A stretch of 64,000 nucleotides of DNA from Ruminococcus sp. (GCF_024684275.1 NZ_JAIKXF010000053.1:1-64000); one strand, 5' to 3'. Shown: positions 9,695 through 17,934, numbered from the stretch's first letter. Notes: generated by a model from the sequence alone, not told the origin. A program made the numbers and translations.

Positions 9695-10572
9695 TGAGTA
9701 AAAACGTTGTAAGCGGAATAATCATAAAATGCTTAGGGGGACTCTACAGTGTAGAGTCCCCTGACGGTATATATGAGTGCAAGGCAAGAGGAGTTTTCCG
9801 CAACAGGGGGATAAGTCCCTGCGTGGGGGACCGCGTTGACGTTGAGGATGGCGTCATCACGGAGATAGCTCCGCGAAAAAACTGTATCATAAGACCTCCC
9901 CTTGCAAATCTCGACCAGCTCATATTCATAGTGTCCACCTGCGAGCCTGCACCGAATTACCTTATTCTGGACAAGTTTATAGCCATTGCGGAGTACAAGG
10001 GCATAACCCCCGTAATGGTCATAACCAAGACAGACCTGGGGGACAGCCGTCCTATACACGAGATATACGGCAGTATCGGCATTGATGTGGCTGAGGTCAG
10101 CTACGGCGACGAGGCTTCCATTGAGAGAGTACGTGAGCTGCTCAGCGGCAGGATAAGTGCCTTTACAGGCAACTCGGGCGCAGGAAAGTCTACTCTGCTC
10201 AATGCCGTTGACCCTACTTTGAATATAGCCACAGGCGAGATAAGCCGAAAGCTTGGCAGAGGCAGACATACCACCCGTCACGCAGAGTTCTACAAGCTCA
10301 GCGGCGGCGGTTATATTGCCGACACTCCCGGATTTTCCACCTTTGAGACCAATCGCTATGACATTATCCGCAAGGAGGAGCTGGCGGCCTGCTTCCGCGA
10401 GTTTGACGGACTTACGGACAAGTGCCGCTTCAGAGACTGTGCTCATCTTTGCGAAAAGGGCTGTGCAGTGGTCGAGGCAGTGGAAAAGGGAGATATTTCC
10501 CGAAGCAGACACGAAAGCTATAAGACGATGTACGAAGAAGCAAAGCAGTTAAAGGAGTGGGAGCTCAAATGA
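9694..10572 (+). CDS. rsgA: Small-ribosomal-subunit biogenesis GTPase RsgA
   Basis: A circularly permuted GTPase that checks 30S maturation. The 292-residue protein has an OB-fold N-terminus, the G4 motif TKTD placed before the P-loop GNSGAGKST, then G3 DTPG and a C-terminal Cys/His zinc knuckle (CRFRDCAHLCEKGC). I chose the ATG at 9694, which shares its A with the prkC TGA stop; a TTG directly upstream at 9691 is the alternative and adds one residue. No clear SD is present, suggesting re-initiation from prkC. In B. subtilis rpe lies between rsgA and thiN; it is absent here. Confidence 0.94.
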   Translation: MSKNVVSGIIIKCLGGLYSVESPDGIYECKARGVFRNRGISPCVGDRVDVEDGVITEIAPRKNCIIRPPLANLDQLIFIVSTCEPAPNYLILDKFIAIAEYKGITPVMVITKTDLGDSRPIHEIYGSIGIDVAEVSYGDEASIERVRELLSGRISAFTGNSGAGKSTLLNAVDPTLNIATGEISRKLGRGRHTTRHAEFYKLSGGGYIADTPGFSTFETNRYDIIRKEELAACFREFDGLTDKCRFRDCAHLCEKGCAVVEAVEKGDISRSRHESYKTMYEEAKQLKEWELK

Positions 10573-11219
10573 AAAAATGTGCGATATTTGCAGGCGGAGA
10601 TATGCCTGACCTCAGATGCTACAAGCAGTGGTCGTACTGGGAGAAATACAGCTGCTTCATCTGTGCCGACAGCGGCTACAGACACGCTTTGCGGCTGGGC
10701 TTGCTTCCCGATGTGATAGTGGGAGATTTTGATTCCTACACCGAGGAGCTGCCTAAGGGCGTTGAGGAGCTGAGAAGCGTTCCCGAGAAGGACGATACGG
10801 ATACCCTTATGGCTGTAAAAAAGGCTATAGAGCTTGGCTACAGCAACATAGACCTCTACGGAGCTCTTGGCGGAAAGCGCTTTGAGCACAGCTTTGCCAA
10901 TATACAGGCTATGATATATGCCTTGCAGCAAGGCTGTAACCTTGAAATAAAGGGCGAGAGTCACCTGCTTGTGCAGGAGGCTGATGAGGGAACGGTCACA
11001 TACGAGAATATGGACTGCGGTGTATATTTCTCAGTCTTTGCGTTGACGGAAAGCGTGGGGATAGAGTACCTCCGCGGCGTAAAGTACCCCTTAGAGGACT
11101 ACCGCATGGTGCAGTCCTTCCCCATAGGCGTCAGCAATGAGATAGAGGGCGAAAAGGCGTCGCTGCGCATAAAGGACGGACTTGCGCTGGTCATCATAAC
11201 CCCTAAGATAGTTGTGTAA
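10569..11219 (+). CDS. thiN: Thiamine pyrophosphokinase
   Basis: A 216-residue enzyme that converts thiamine plus ATP to thiamine diphosphate. Family signatures are the N-terminal GGDMPD, CADSGYRHAL, the VGDFDSY metal/ATP motif, EKDDTDT and GALGGKRFEH. The ATG at 10569 overlaps the rsgA stop by 4 nt and lies 12 nt after an AAGGAG SD. A GTG at 10557 sits directly on that SD and is less likely. It is the last large gene of the priA-to-spoVM run. Confidence 0.93.
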   Translation: MKKCAIFAGGDMPDLRCYKQWSYWEKYSCFICADSGYRHALRLGLLPDVIVGDFDSYTEELPKGVEELRSVPEKDDTDTLMAVKKAIELGYSNIDLYGALGGKRFEHSFANIQAMIYALQQGCNLEIKGESHLLVQEADEGTVTYENMDCGVYFSVFALTESVGIEYLRGVKYPLEDYRMVQSFPIGVSNEIEGEKASLRIKDGLALVIITPKIVV

Positions 11220-11248
11220 CAAAAAGACCTCCTGCGGAATATAATTAC

Positions 11249-11315
11249 ATATGGGCATCTCTAAAAACCTATCTGTTTTTTCCTTGACCAAATAGTTTTT
11301 TAGAGATGCCCATAT
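11249..11315. repeat. Long inverted repeat between thiN and spoVM
   Basis: Two arms of about 19 bp, perfectly complementary (left 11249-11267, right 11297-11315), begin with ATATGGGCATCTC and end with GAGATGCCCATAT. The stem can extend by CCTAT/ATAG across a small bulge. A run of T lies in the loop and another at the base of the right arm. It could be a thiN terminator or attenuator, or a small palindromic mobile element; the sequence alone does not decide. Confidence 0.7.
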
Positions 11316-11339
11316 ATCCTGCAAAGGAGGGGGTACATA

Positions 11340-11423
11340 TTGAAGATAGTGGTCATCAAGAGCCCGAAATTCATATCGGGGATACTGAGAGCCATATTCG
11401 GTATTAAAAAAGAAGAACAGTAA
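11340..11423 (+). CDS. spoVM: Stage V sporulation protein SpoVM (27 aa, TTG start)
   Basis: A very short ORF encoding 27 residues that begins MKIVVIKSPKF and continues with GILRAIFG and a Lys/Glu-rich end. It aligns along its length with B. subtilis SpoVM (26 aa, of the form IKxPKFxxGIxRA), including the functionally important Pro9. SpoVM is an amphipathic helix that marks the convex forespore membrane and recruits the SpoIVA coat. The start is TTG at 11340, 9 nt after a perfect AAAGGAGG SD (11323-11330). Its position downstream of thiN matches the Bacillus order. Both synteny and sequence support the call; whether the strain sporulates cannot be told from here. Confidence 0.88.
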   Translation: MKIVVIKSPKFISGILRAIFGIKKEEQ

Positions 11424-11429
11424 CAAAAA

Positions 11430-11453
11430 GGCGCGACTGGTCGCGCCTTTTTT
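11430..11453. terminator. Bidirectional rho-independent terminator
   Basis: A GGCGCGA/TCGCGCC stem (11430-11436 with 11441-11447) has a 4-nt loop and is flanked by A5 on the left and T6 on the right. It serves spoVM on the + strand and the converging gene ending at 11458 on the - strand. Confidence 0.92.
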
Positions 11454-11457
11454 GCTG

Positions 11458-12654
11458 TTAATAATCGTCACGTTCACGTCTGTTGAGATTATCGTTTCTG
11501 GTAAAATACTTACCCACAGGCTCGCTGCCCGAGAGCATGAAGAATGAAACTACAGTTCCTGCAAGCGCAATAGCATACAGTGCAACTACCAGTCCCATAT
11601 TGCCCTTGTGCTGTGGTATCATGGGAAGTCCCGGGAATATCTGAACGATACCGAAAAGCAGGAGCACCAGTGAGCACAGGGATTTCAGTCCCTTGATGCC
11701 TGCTATGAGTGAAAGTGTACATATGCCAACGATACCTGCAATGTACAGTGAGGAGTTCTTTATTATCTTGCCGAAGCCCTCAAGACCGTTCTTATAGCCA
11801 AGACCTAACTGTCCAGAATAGAGCAGATAGAATGCGATAGCAGATATAACGCCTATAACAGCAAGCACGATACATATTTTGAAGCCCTTTTCTGCCTCTC
11901 TCTGCCTTGCTTCCTCTTTCAGCTGAAGCATCATGCGCAGACTTTCCTTTGAATCCTTCTGCTCTGATACAAGCTGTGATGATACTGCCTTTTTGGAAGC
12001 CTCAGCCTTTACCCTTTCAAGGTCCTCGTCCACGTATTTCGGCTGATACTTAGGGGGCTCAGGCTCGTCATCCAGTACAGGAGCTGTTATAGGAGCCTCA
12101 GGCTGTTTTGGTTCTTCCTTTTTCGGAGGAGGTGTGTAATTATCCTCGTCGAGCACAGGAGCTGTTACCTGTGCGGGAGGAGCGACTGCACCAAGCTGAG
12201 TTCTTCTCATATCTATTATCTGCTGCTGCTTGTCAGCAGGGAGAGCGTCGAAACGTGCTTTCAGCTCGGGAGTAAGTCCGCCTATGATATCCTCGTCGGA
12301 GAGGACCAGCTGCTGGTGAGTATATGGTACAGAGGCATCATCGAGTACGGGAGCGCTTACTCCTGTGGGGGCGCCCTTCTTTTCGCTTGTATAAGGGATA
12401 TTGTCATCAAGCACAGGTGCGGAAACTCCAGTAGGAGCGCCTTTTTTCTCTGCGGCAGGGTTATATGATGCCATATCGTCCAGAACAGGAGCGCTGACGC
12501 CTGTAGGTCCGTCTTTTTTAGCTGTAGGAGCTACATATCCGAAGTCGTCAAGCACGGGAGCGCTTACTCCTGTGGGAGCTTCTTTTTTTGGGGCGTCAGG
12601 ATTATATTCTATCTCCTCCGGCATGATGCCGCCGAGATTATTTTCATCGTACAT
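11458..12654 (-). CDS. Membrane protein with APVLDD repeats, unknown function
   Basis: A 398-residue protein not assigned to a named family. The N-terminal half contains six copies of a short motif. Four read PTGVSAPVLDD, each preceded by a Lys-rich spacer and followed by a Tyr, and two more divergent copies read TAPVLDE/D. A Lys/Glu-rich, probably coiled-coil stretch follows (about residues 205-255), then four predicted transmembrane helices in the C-terminal 150 residues and a charged tail. There is no signal peptide, so the repeats are presumably cytoplasmic. The start overlaps the end of the upstream transglutaminase-dockerin gene by 11 nt, indicating co-translation. The repeats look like docking motifs for a partner, but that is inference. 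Confidence 0.8.
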   Translation of the reverse strand: MYDENNLGGIMPEEIEYNPDAPKKEAPTGVSAPVLDDFGYVAPTAKKDGPTGVSAPVLDDMASYNPAAEKKGAPTGVSAPVLDDNIPYTSEKKGAPTGVSAPVLDDASVPYTHQQLVLSDEDIIGGLTPELKARFDALPADKQQQIIDMRRTQLGAVAPPAQVTAPVLDEDNYTPPPKKEEPKQPEAPITAPVLDDEPEPPKYQPKYVDEDLERVKAEASKKAVSSQLVSEQKDSKESLRMMLQLKEEARQREAEKGFKICIVLAVIGVISAIAFYLLYSGQLGLGYKNGLEGFGKIIKNSSLYIAGIVGICTLSLIAGIKGLKSLCSLVLLLFGIVQIFPGLPMIPQHKGNMGLVVALYAIALAGTVVSFFMLSGSEPVGKYFTRNDNLNRRERDDY

Positions 12655-13828
12655 TTTTCAACACCTCGTTTTTAATATAAGTATCTATAGAGCCTTTGCC
12701 GCCGCATGAGACATAAGCGTAATACGCAAGAACGCAGGAGGCGTCCACGGCGTTTACACGGCCGTCATTATTGACGTCGGCACAGCTGTTCTGCGATACG
12801 GTAAGAGCACTTGTACCGCAGGTAGAAACGCGGGAATAGTCGCTGAGGATAGCCGAAGCGTCCACAGCGTTTATGCTGTTGTTTCCGTCGATGTCTCCCT
12901 CGCTGCATTTAGGTGAGGGAGCATTTTCGGAAAAGACGGGATATGCATTTCGGAATTCGTCGGAATCATATTCGGGGAAGGTCAGACCGTTGTCATTCTG
13001 AGGAATATGCCTCATGTTGAAGGTACTGTCGAAATCGTTGCTCCCCTTGAGAAAATATCGGAAGTTATCGCCCTCTGCACTGAGGTCCCACGTAGGATCG
13101 GAGAGGTAATATTTGCCGTCTATCTTTGTTACCAGCCACACATGATAGTTGTCCTCACGGGCTCCGCTCGTGTCATGAGCGATACCTGCTATTATGCGGC
13201 AGGGTATGCCCGAATCGTTGCATAGCCTGTATAGCAGCTGAGCTACGCCCTGACATACGGCATGACCGTTTTCCACGGCACTGTAGGCTGTGTAGGCGTA
13301 TTTATCCGAGATATCCGATGAATAGGTCACATTTGAGGTGACATATCTGTACAGCAGGAGGAACTTGTTATAGTCCGAAAGTCCCTCTGTATTCAGCGAA
13401 GCAAGCGCCGTGTCAAGCTTTTGTGTGAGACTTGCTTCTTCTGCGGCTGTAGTGTAGTAATTCAGATGATAGACCAGCCTGTATTCATTATTCTTCCAGT
13501 ATATCTTGCAGTTAAGCTTTTTTACAGAAAAGCGGAGATAATCTCCCTCTGAGCCGCTGCCTGTTTCATCGAAGGCTTTGAATATCATGAGCTGTCCAAC
13601 GGTCTCCTTTGAAGCAACAGAAGCGTCGATATTTATCTCAAAATCGGCAGTTCTCTCTTTGATATACTTTCTCATCTGCATAGCGGCGTCGTCAGTAGAG
13701 CTGAAAACGCAGCTATGTGATACTTCGGGAACGGATACCTGAGCCGCATAAGCCGTTACAGGCGTGGAAAAAGCGCTAAGTACAGCAATAGCTGTGACAG
13801 CAGCCAGTTTTTTTACGGAGAATTTCAT
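12644..13828 (-). CDS. Secreted transglutaminase-like protein with C-terminal dockerin
   Basis: A 394-residue exported protein. The start at 13828 (MKFSVKK) follows a GGGAGG SD; the frame is open nine codons further upstream but without an SD. The signal peptide ends near AYAA (about residue 30). A transglutaminase-like Cys-His-Asp core is visible: Cys in HAVCQGVAQ (~191), His in NYHVW (~230) and Asp in DPTWD (~245). The C-terminus (about 315-385) is a type I dockerin with two calcium loops (GDIDGNNSINAVDAS and ADVNNDGRVNAVDAS). The dockerin predicts attachment to a cohesin-bearing scaffoldin. The substrate is unknown; such domains may act as proteases or cross-linkers. It overlaps the downstream repeat/membrane protein gene. 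Confidence 0.9.
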   Translation of the reverse strand: MKFSVKKLAAVTAIAVLSAFSTPVTAYAAQVSVPEVSHSCVFSSTDDAAMQMRKYIKERTADFEINIDASVASKETVGQLMIFKAFDETGSGSEGDYLRFSVKKLNCKIYWKNNEYRLVYHLNYYTTAAEEASLTQKLDTALASLNTEGLSDYNKFLLLYRYVTSNVTYSSDISDKYAYTAYSAVENGHAVCQGVAQLLYRLCNDSGIPCRIIAGIAHDTSGAREDNYHVWLVTKIDGKYYLSDPTWDLSAEGDNFRYFLKGSNDFDSTFNMRHIPQNDNGLTFPEYDSDEFRNAYPVFSENAPSPKCSEGDIDGNNSINAVDASAILSDYSRVSTCGTSALTVSQNSCADVNNDGRVNAVDASCVLAYYAYVSCGGKGSIDTYIKNEVLKNVR

Positions 13829-13868
13829 GCAAAGCCTCCCTTCGCAGCAGATCATGCTGATAAGCGAA

Positions 13869-13886
13869 CAGCCGCCGAAGCGGCTG
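13869..13886 (-). terminator. Hairpin with UUCG loop after purA
   Basis: On the minus strand a perfect 7-bp stem CAGCCGC/GCGGCTG is closed by a TTCG tetraloop, 10 nt after the purA stop. There is no long T-run, so it may be a weak terminator or an mRNA 3'-end stabiliser. Confidence 0.55.
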
Positions 13887-13896
13887 ACGTTGGTGA

Positions 13897-15174
13897 TTAT
13901 CTTTCCAGAATCTGAGATCTGTCAGGACCGATACCTACCATGCTTACGTGGCAGCCTACCAGCTCCTCGAGACGAGCGATGTAGCTCTTGCAGTTAGCAG
14001 GCAGCTCGTCGAAGCTGCTGCACCTGGATATATCCTCGGTAAAGCCGGGGAATTCTTCATAGATAGGCTCACAGCCCTCAAGCTCCTCCAGTGTGGGCGG
14101 GAACTCCTTGATAACGCTGCCGTCGGGCTTCTTGTAAGCCACGCACATTTTGAGAGTATCTATATTAGCGAGAGTATCGAGCTTGTTGATAGCAAGGCTG
14201 TCAAGACCGTTTACTCTTACTGAATGACGAACGATAACAGCGTCGAACCAGCCTGTTCTTCTTGGTCTGCCTGTAGTAGTACCGAACTCGCCGCCGACGT
14301 TTCTGATCTGATCGCCTGTAGCGTCGTCAAGCTCAGTCGGGAATGGTCCCTTGCCCACACGGGTGGTGTAAGCCTTTGCAACGCCGATGATGTTTGTTAT
14401 GACCTTAGGACCTACGCCTGTACCAACGCAAACGCCTGCTGACAGTGGGTGCGATGAGGTAACATATGGGTAAGTACCGAAGTCAATATCAAGGAGAGTA
14501 GCCTGAGCTCCCTCAAACATGATAGTCTTGCCTGCCTTGTGAGCCTCGAATGTGAGAACGGAAACATCGTCCATGTATGGGAGAAGTCTCTTGCCGTATT
14601 CTGTGTACTCCTTAGTAACAGCGTCGAGGTCGAAAGCCTCACCGCCGTATACCTTAGTGATTATCTCGTTTTTGAGCTTGCCTGTGGACTGTATCTTCTC
14701 AGCCAGCACCTCAGGGTGAACGAGGTCGTACATACGAATGCCGCAGCGCTCGTATTTATCCATATATGTAGGGCCAATGCCTCTCTTGGTAGTGCCGATG
14801 TCCTTGCCGCCGCGGAAAGCCTCGGAAAGACCGTCAAGAGCGATATGCCACGGCATAACGATCTGAGCGCGGGGGTCTACTTTAAGGTGTCCCTGAGTCT
14901 TTATGCCTCTTGACTCAAGGCTGTCAAGCTCGCCGATAAAGTCCTTAGGATCAAGAACTACACCTGCGCCGATGAGGTTGAGTGCATTGGGGTAAAGAAT
15001 ACCCGAAGGTACAAGGTGAAGCTTGTATACCTCACCGTTATTTACAACAGTGTGACCTGCGTTGTTGCCGCCCTGTGAGCGTACTACAACGTCTGCGCGG
15101 GAAGCAAGGATATCAATGATCTTGCCTTTTCCTTCGTCTCCCCATTGAGTTCCGACTACAATATTTGCAGGCAT
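13897..15174 (-). CDS. purA: Adenylosuccinate synthetase
   Basis: A 425-residue GTP-dependent enzyme joining IMP and aspartate, the first committed step to AMP. It shows the GDEGKGK P-loop at the N-terminus (GTQWGDEGKGK), GGNNAGHTV, the IMP-loop RGIGPTY, the TTTGRPRR segment and a C-terminal nucleotide-binding GIGPDR. I chose the ATG at 15174 (MPANIVV), 8 nt after an AGAGGA SD. An in-frame ATG six codons upstream has no good SD. A strong promoter lies upstream at 15250-15278. Confidence 0.97.
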   Translation of the reverse strand: MPANIVVGTQWGDEGKGKIIDILASRADVVVRSQGGNNAGHTVVNNGEVYKLHLVPSGILYPNALNLIGAGVVLDPKDFIGELDSLESRGIKTQGHLKVDPRAQIVMPWHIALDGLSEAFRGGKDIGTTKRGIGPTYMDKYERCGIRMYDLVHPEVLAEKIQSTGKLKNEIITKVYGGEAFDLDAVTKEYTEYGKRLLPYMDDVSVLTFEAHKAGKTIMFEGAQATLLDIDFGTYPYVTSSHPLSAGVCVGTGVGPKVITNIIGVAKAYTTRVGKGPFPTELDDATGDQIRNVGGEFGTTTGRPRRTGWFDAVIVRHSVRVNGLDSLAINKLDTLANIDTLKMCVAYKKPDGSVIKEFPPTLEELEGCEPIYEEFPGFTEDISRCSSFDELPANCKSYIARLEELVGCHVSMVGIGPDRSQILER

Positions 15175-15249
15175 TTGTTTTCCTCTTTTCATAATATTAA
15201 AATTTGTGCCAGAAAAGCATTATCTGCCTAAAAAGCACGGTTACAATCT

Positions 15250-15278
15250 ATTATAACACATGATAACAGAAAATGCAA
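15250..15278 (-). promoter_or_regulatory. SigA-type promoter of purA
   Basis: Reading the minus strand: TTGCAT (15278-15273), a 17-nt spacer, TATAAT (15255-15250). The 5' UTR is about 70 nt. No PurBox or purine riboswitch was recognised in it. Confidence 0.8.
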
Positions 15279-15351
15279 CAGTTAAAATTGCTGAATCTCA
15301 GGCATTTTTTGCTGTCAATGTGCAGATGCGGCGCCGAAAGATGACGAAAAA

Positions 15352-15372
15352 GGCGTGATAGATCATCACGCC
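15352..15372 (-). terminator. Terminator of the 15366-16745 gene
   Basis: An 8-bp stem GGCGTGAT/ATCACGCC (15352-15359 with 15365-15372) has a 5-nt loop and is followed on the minus strand by T5. The stop codon of the GGDEF-family gene lies inside the stem. Confidence 0.88.
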
Positions 15373-16745
15373 TTTTTGTTTCTGTAGTATTCAGCCTTGT
15401 CGTTCTGCATATTTTCTCTTGCAGTAATAAGCACCTGACGGTAATTCTCGTGCATATCCTTTTTGTAGACGTTGAATCCCTTTGCGATGCTGAGGCTGTG
15501 AGCTATCTTTTTACTTTCGTTGAAGCTGTTTACTTCCTTGTCGAATTCATCGAAATATTCCTCCATATCAAGTGCTGTTTTATCGCGCATGATAGCGATG
15601 AATTCGTCGCCTGCAACACGGTAGACATTGTCGTTTCCGAACACATTTTTCAGCAGTCTTGCGGAGTGGAACATCAGCTCGTCACCTGGCTCGAAGCCGT
15701 ATCGGGCGTTTATGTTTTCAAGACCGTTCAGGTCAAAGAAGCCGACAGAGAAAACAGGCTGTTCATTTTTTATATCCTCGTCAAGCTGTCTGATAGTATT
15801 CCTGTATGCTGCCTTGTTCATGGCATTTGTAAGTGCGTCTCTGTACATATTGGAATCCATGTACTTTATGTATTTATTCAGCTTATTGCATACTGAGTGG
15901 ATATTAGACGTTATTTCTTCGTATTCATCATTATAGGACTGCTTATTCTCCTCGCCGTTTGCAAGTGTTTTCAGCAAATCTCTTTCGCTGTTAGGAAGAA
16001 AATCCAGCTTCTTTATGGCAGACTGAGTCATAGAGTCGCTGATCCTCTGTGTAGTATAATCAAGCTGTTCTATTTCCTTCAGGGTTGCTTTGAGGTGCTT
16101 GCGGTACTGGGACATGATCACGAATGAGACTGCGATACCTACAATAAGAGACGCAATAAGGATAATGACAGATATAAGCTTATGATTATTGAGCTTTCCG
16201 TTGTACCATTCGGCGTTAAAGTCAACGCCGACAATTCCTGAGACCTTGCCGTCGGAATCAAAAACTGGGCTGTATGCGGAATAGAATCTGCCCCATGCAT
16301 CGGAATATGCCTTTTTGTCAACAGCGGCAATGCCGTTTGCAGCGCTTCTGAGAGCCTCTGTGGAAACGATAGGCGAGCCGAATTCTCCGGGGTCTTCAAC
16401 GGCAGGGTCTATTGTGAAGGTAAATGAGCCGTCGGCTTCAGCTCGTATGCCATAGATGTAGTCAAGATTTATATTATCCTGAAAGGCGCGGAGAGTTTCG
16501 AGAGCTCTGGTGTAGGGCTCTGTACCCTCGTCCTCCTTTTGCAGGTACTTTAACTCATCGCCGTTCAGCATATAAGCTGCGGTATTTGAGATGTCGAGCA
16601 TACGCTGATCTATCTGCTCGCGCAGATCCTTCTTAGCCAGTAAGGAAAGCGTCAGAGCCATAAGTATATTTGTGATCAGCAGTAAAGAGAGCGCTATTAT
16701 GAAATTGCGCTTACGTGCTCTTATTTGGGTCTCGTGTTTACTCAT
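15366..16745 (-). CDS. Membrane sensor diguanylate cyclase-like (AGDEF) protein
   Basis: A 459-residue two-pass membrane protein. TM1 is at about 16-37. An extracytoplasmic sensor segment of roughly 140 residues looks like a Cache fold (GIVGVDFN near its end), followed by TM2 (~190-212), a helical linker and a C-terminal GGDEF domain. The active-site loop reads AGDEF rather than GGDEF; some cyclases with this change are active and others serve as GTP/c-di-GMP sensors. The start at 16745 follows a GAGGGGG SD. The gene has its own promoter (16798-16826) and terminator, so it is monocistronic. Confidence 0.87.
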   Translation of the reverse strand: MSKHETQIRARKRNFIIALSLLLITNILMALTLSLLAKKDLREQIDQRMLDISNTAAYMLNGDELKYLQKEDEGTEPYTRALETLRAFQDNINLDYIYGIRAEADGSFTFTIDPAVEDPGEFGSPIVSTEALRSAANGIAAVDKKAYSDAWGRFYSAYSPVFDSDGKVSGIVGVDFNAEWYNGKLNNHKLISVIILIASLIVGIAVSFVIMSQYRKHLKATLKEIEQLDYTTQRISDSMTQSAIKKLDFLPNSERDLLKTLANGEENKQSYNDEYEEITSNIHSVCNKLNKYIKYMDSNMYRDALTNAMNKAAYRNTIRQLDEDIKNEQPVFSVGFFDLNGLENINARYGFEPGDELMFHSARLLKNVFGNDNVYRVAGDEFIAIMRDKTALDMEEYFDEFDKEVNSFNESKKIAHSLSIAKGFNVYKKDMHENYRQVLITARENMQNDKAEYYRNKKA

Positions 16746-16797
16746 ATAGTTTCCCCCTCTGTCGGGCAATATATTTATTAAAGTGGGCTATATGATA

Positions 16798-16826
16798 ATT
16801 ATATCATTTCACACAGCGCCAGTCAA
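16798..16826 (-). promoter_or_regulatory. Promoter of the AGDEF protein gene
   Basis: Minus strand: TTGACT (16826-16821), a 17-nt spacer, TATAAT (16803-16798), about 50 nt before the start codon. Confidence 0.8.
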
Positions 16827-16841
16827 TAAAATATAACAAAA

Positions 16842-16859
16842 AGCGACATTGCTGCCGCT
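16842..16859 (-). terminator. Terminator of the MBL lipoprotein gene
   Basis: A 7-bp stem (16842-16848 with 16853-16859, one G-T pair) has a 4-nt loop. It is preceded by A-rich and followed by T5 on the minus strand, just after the stop at 16873. Confidence 0.75.
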
Positions 16860-16872
16860 TTTTTGTTAAATA

Positions 16873-17736
16873 TTACAAAGATGAACCTTTTTCGGTTTCG
16901 ATTTTTATCTGACTGCCGTCGCTGACAGCGGTTATCTCGCCGTTGAAGCAGGTAGCGTAGGTGGTTATTTTCATTTCTTTGAGAGTTTCCTGTACTTTTC
17001 CTGAAAATTCACTGCTTTCGGTGCATACAACAGCACATTTCGGGGATACAGCCTTGAGAAAATCGCCGATATTATCCAGCTTTCTGCCGTGATAGGGAAC
17101 TTTCAGCAGGGTACACTGCCCTATGTCCATAATTTCGTCAAGTCTCTGTTCCATAGCGTCACCCGTGAAAAGCAGGGTGTTGTTGTGATGGACAGCCTTA
17201 GTGACCAGTGAAAAGTCATTCTCTGAGCTGTCGCCCTCTCCGTAGAAGTCCTTTTTCGGCGCATATACCGTGTAATCCACGTCGTCAAGGGTGAATGATA
17301 TATCCTCTTTCAGCTTCATAGGAGTAATTCCTTCGCCGTCAAGAGTTTCCTTGAATTTGTCGTATTCACTGACATTTCCCTCATAATCGGGAGTAAGTAC
17401 GTTCTTGACCTCAAAGTTTTTCAGCACCTTTGAAGCTCCGCCTACGTGGTCTTTATCAAAATGAGTGATTATCAGGTAATCGATAACGGTAGTTCCGCTT
17501 TCTTCAAGGAGAGCCGATACCTTCTTTCCGTCGCCTTTCTCGCCGCAGTCGATGACTACGGTTCCTGTTTCGGACTGCAGCACCATAGAGTCAGCCTTTC
17601 CTACGTCGAGGAACGTTACCTTGAACTCATTGGCTTCTGCCATATCGTGGGGCTTCTTTTCGTTGCATGAAAAGAGAGAAGAAACGGCAATTGCAGATGA
17701 AAGCAGCAGGGCTGCGGTTTTTTTGATATTCAGCAT
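16873..17736 (-). CDS. MBL-fold hydrolase lipoprotein (ComEC C-domain-like)
   Basis: A 287-residue lipoprotein. The N-terminal signal ends in a lipobox (SLFSC, Cys near residue 24). The rest is a metallo-beta-lactamase fold of the ComEC/Rec2 C-terminal type: FLDVGKADSMVL, VIDCGEKG, THFDKDHVGG (metal motif, about 94-103), LLFTGDAM and KVPYHGRK. Stand-alone secreted proteins of this type are proposed nucleases or phosphodiesterases; the substrate is unknown. It lies alone between a terminator and an AT-rich region. I saw no confident promoter upstream, only a TATAAT without a good -35. Confidence 0.88.
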   Translation of the reverse strand: MLNIKKTAALLLSSAIAVSSLFSCNEKKPHDMAEANEFKVTFLDVGKADSMVLQSETGTVVIDCGEKGDGKKVSALLEESGTTVIDYLIITHFDKDHVGGASKVLKNFEVKNVLTPDYEGNVSEYDKFKETLDGEGITPMKLKEDISFTLDDVDYTVYAPKKDFYGEGDSSENDFSLVTKAVHHNNTLLFTGDAMEQRLDEIMDIGQCTLLKVPYHGRKLDNIGDFLKAVSPKCAVVCTESSEFSGKVQETLKEMKITTYATCFNGEITAVSDGSQIKIETEKGSSL

Positions 17737-17833
17737 AATAATTTCCCCTTTCGTAAGTGAGTATACACTTTCACATAATATATTATATCATATAATCTTA
17801 AAAAAAGCTTTAAAAATCTTATATAAATATCTA

Positions 17834-17862
17834 TTGACAAAATCGAGATAAAATGTTAATAT
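17834..17862 (+). promoter_or_regulatory. Promoter of the double-dockerin gene
   Basis: A consensus TTGACA (17834-17839), a 17-nt spacer and TAATAT (17857-17862), followed by a ~70-nt leader and an AAAGGAGG SD. Confidence 0.85.
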
Positions 17863-17934
17863 ATAAATGCTTGATATTTGACATAAACAAGTCATATATT
17901 TAGCAAACAATATTTTTAAAGGAGGAATTTCAAA

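Noticed and set aside
9733..10512. 259-codon minus-strand ORF opposite rsgA
   Set aside because: Antisense to a clearly conserved GTPase, with no recognisable protein features.
10573..11219. A hidden rpe between rsgA and thiN as in Bacillus
   Set aside because: rsgA and thiN overlap by 4 nt, leaving no room; rpe must be elsewhere or absent.
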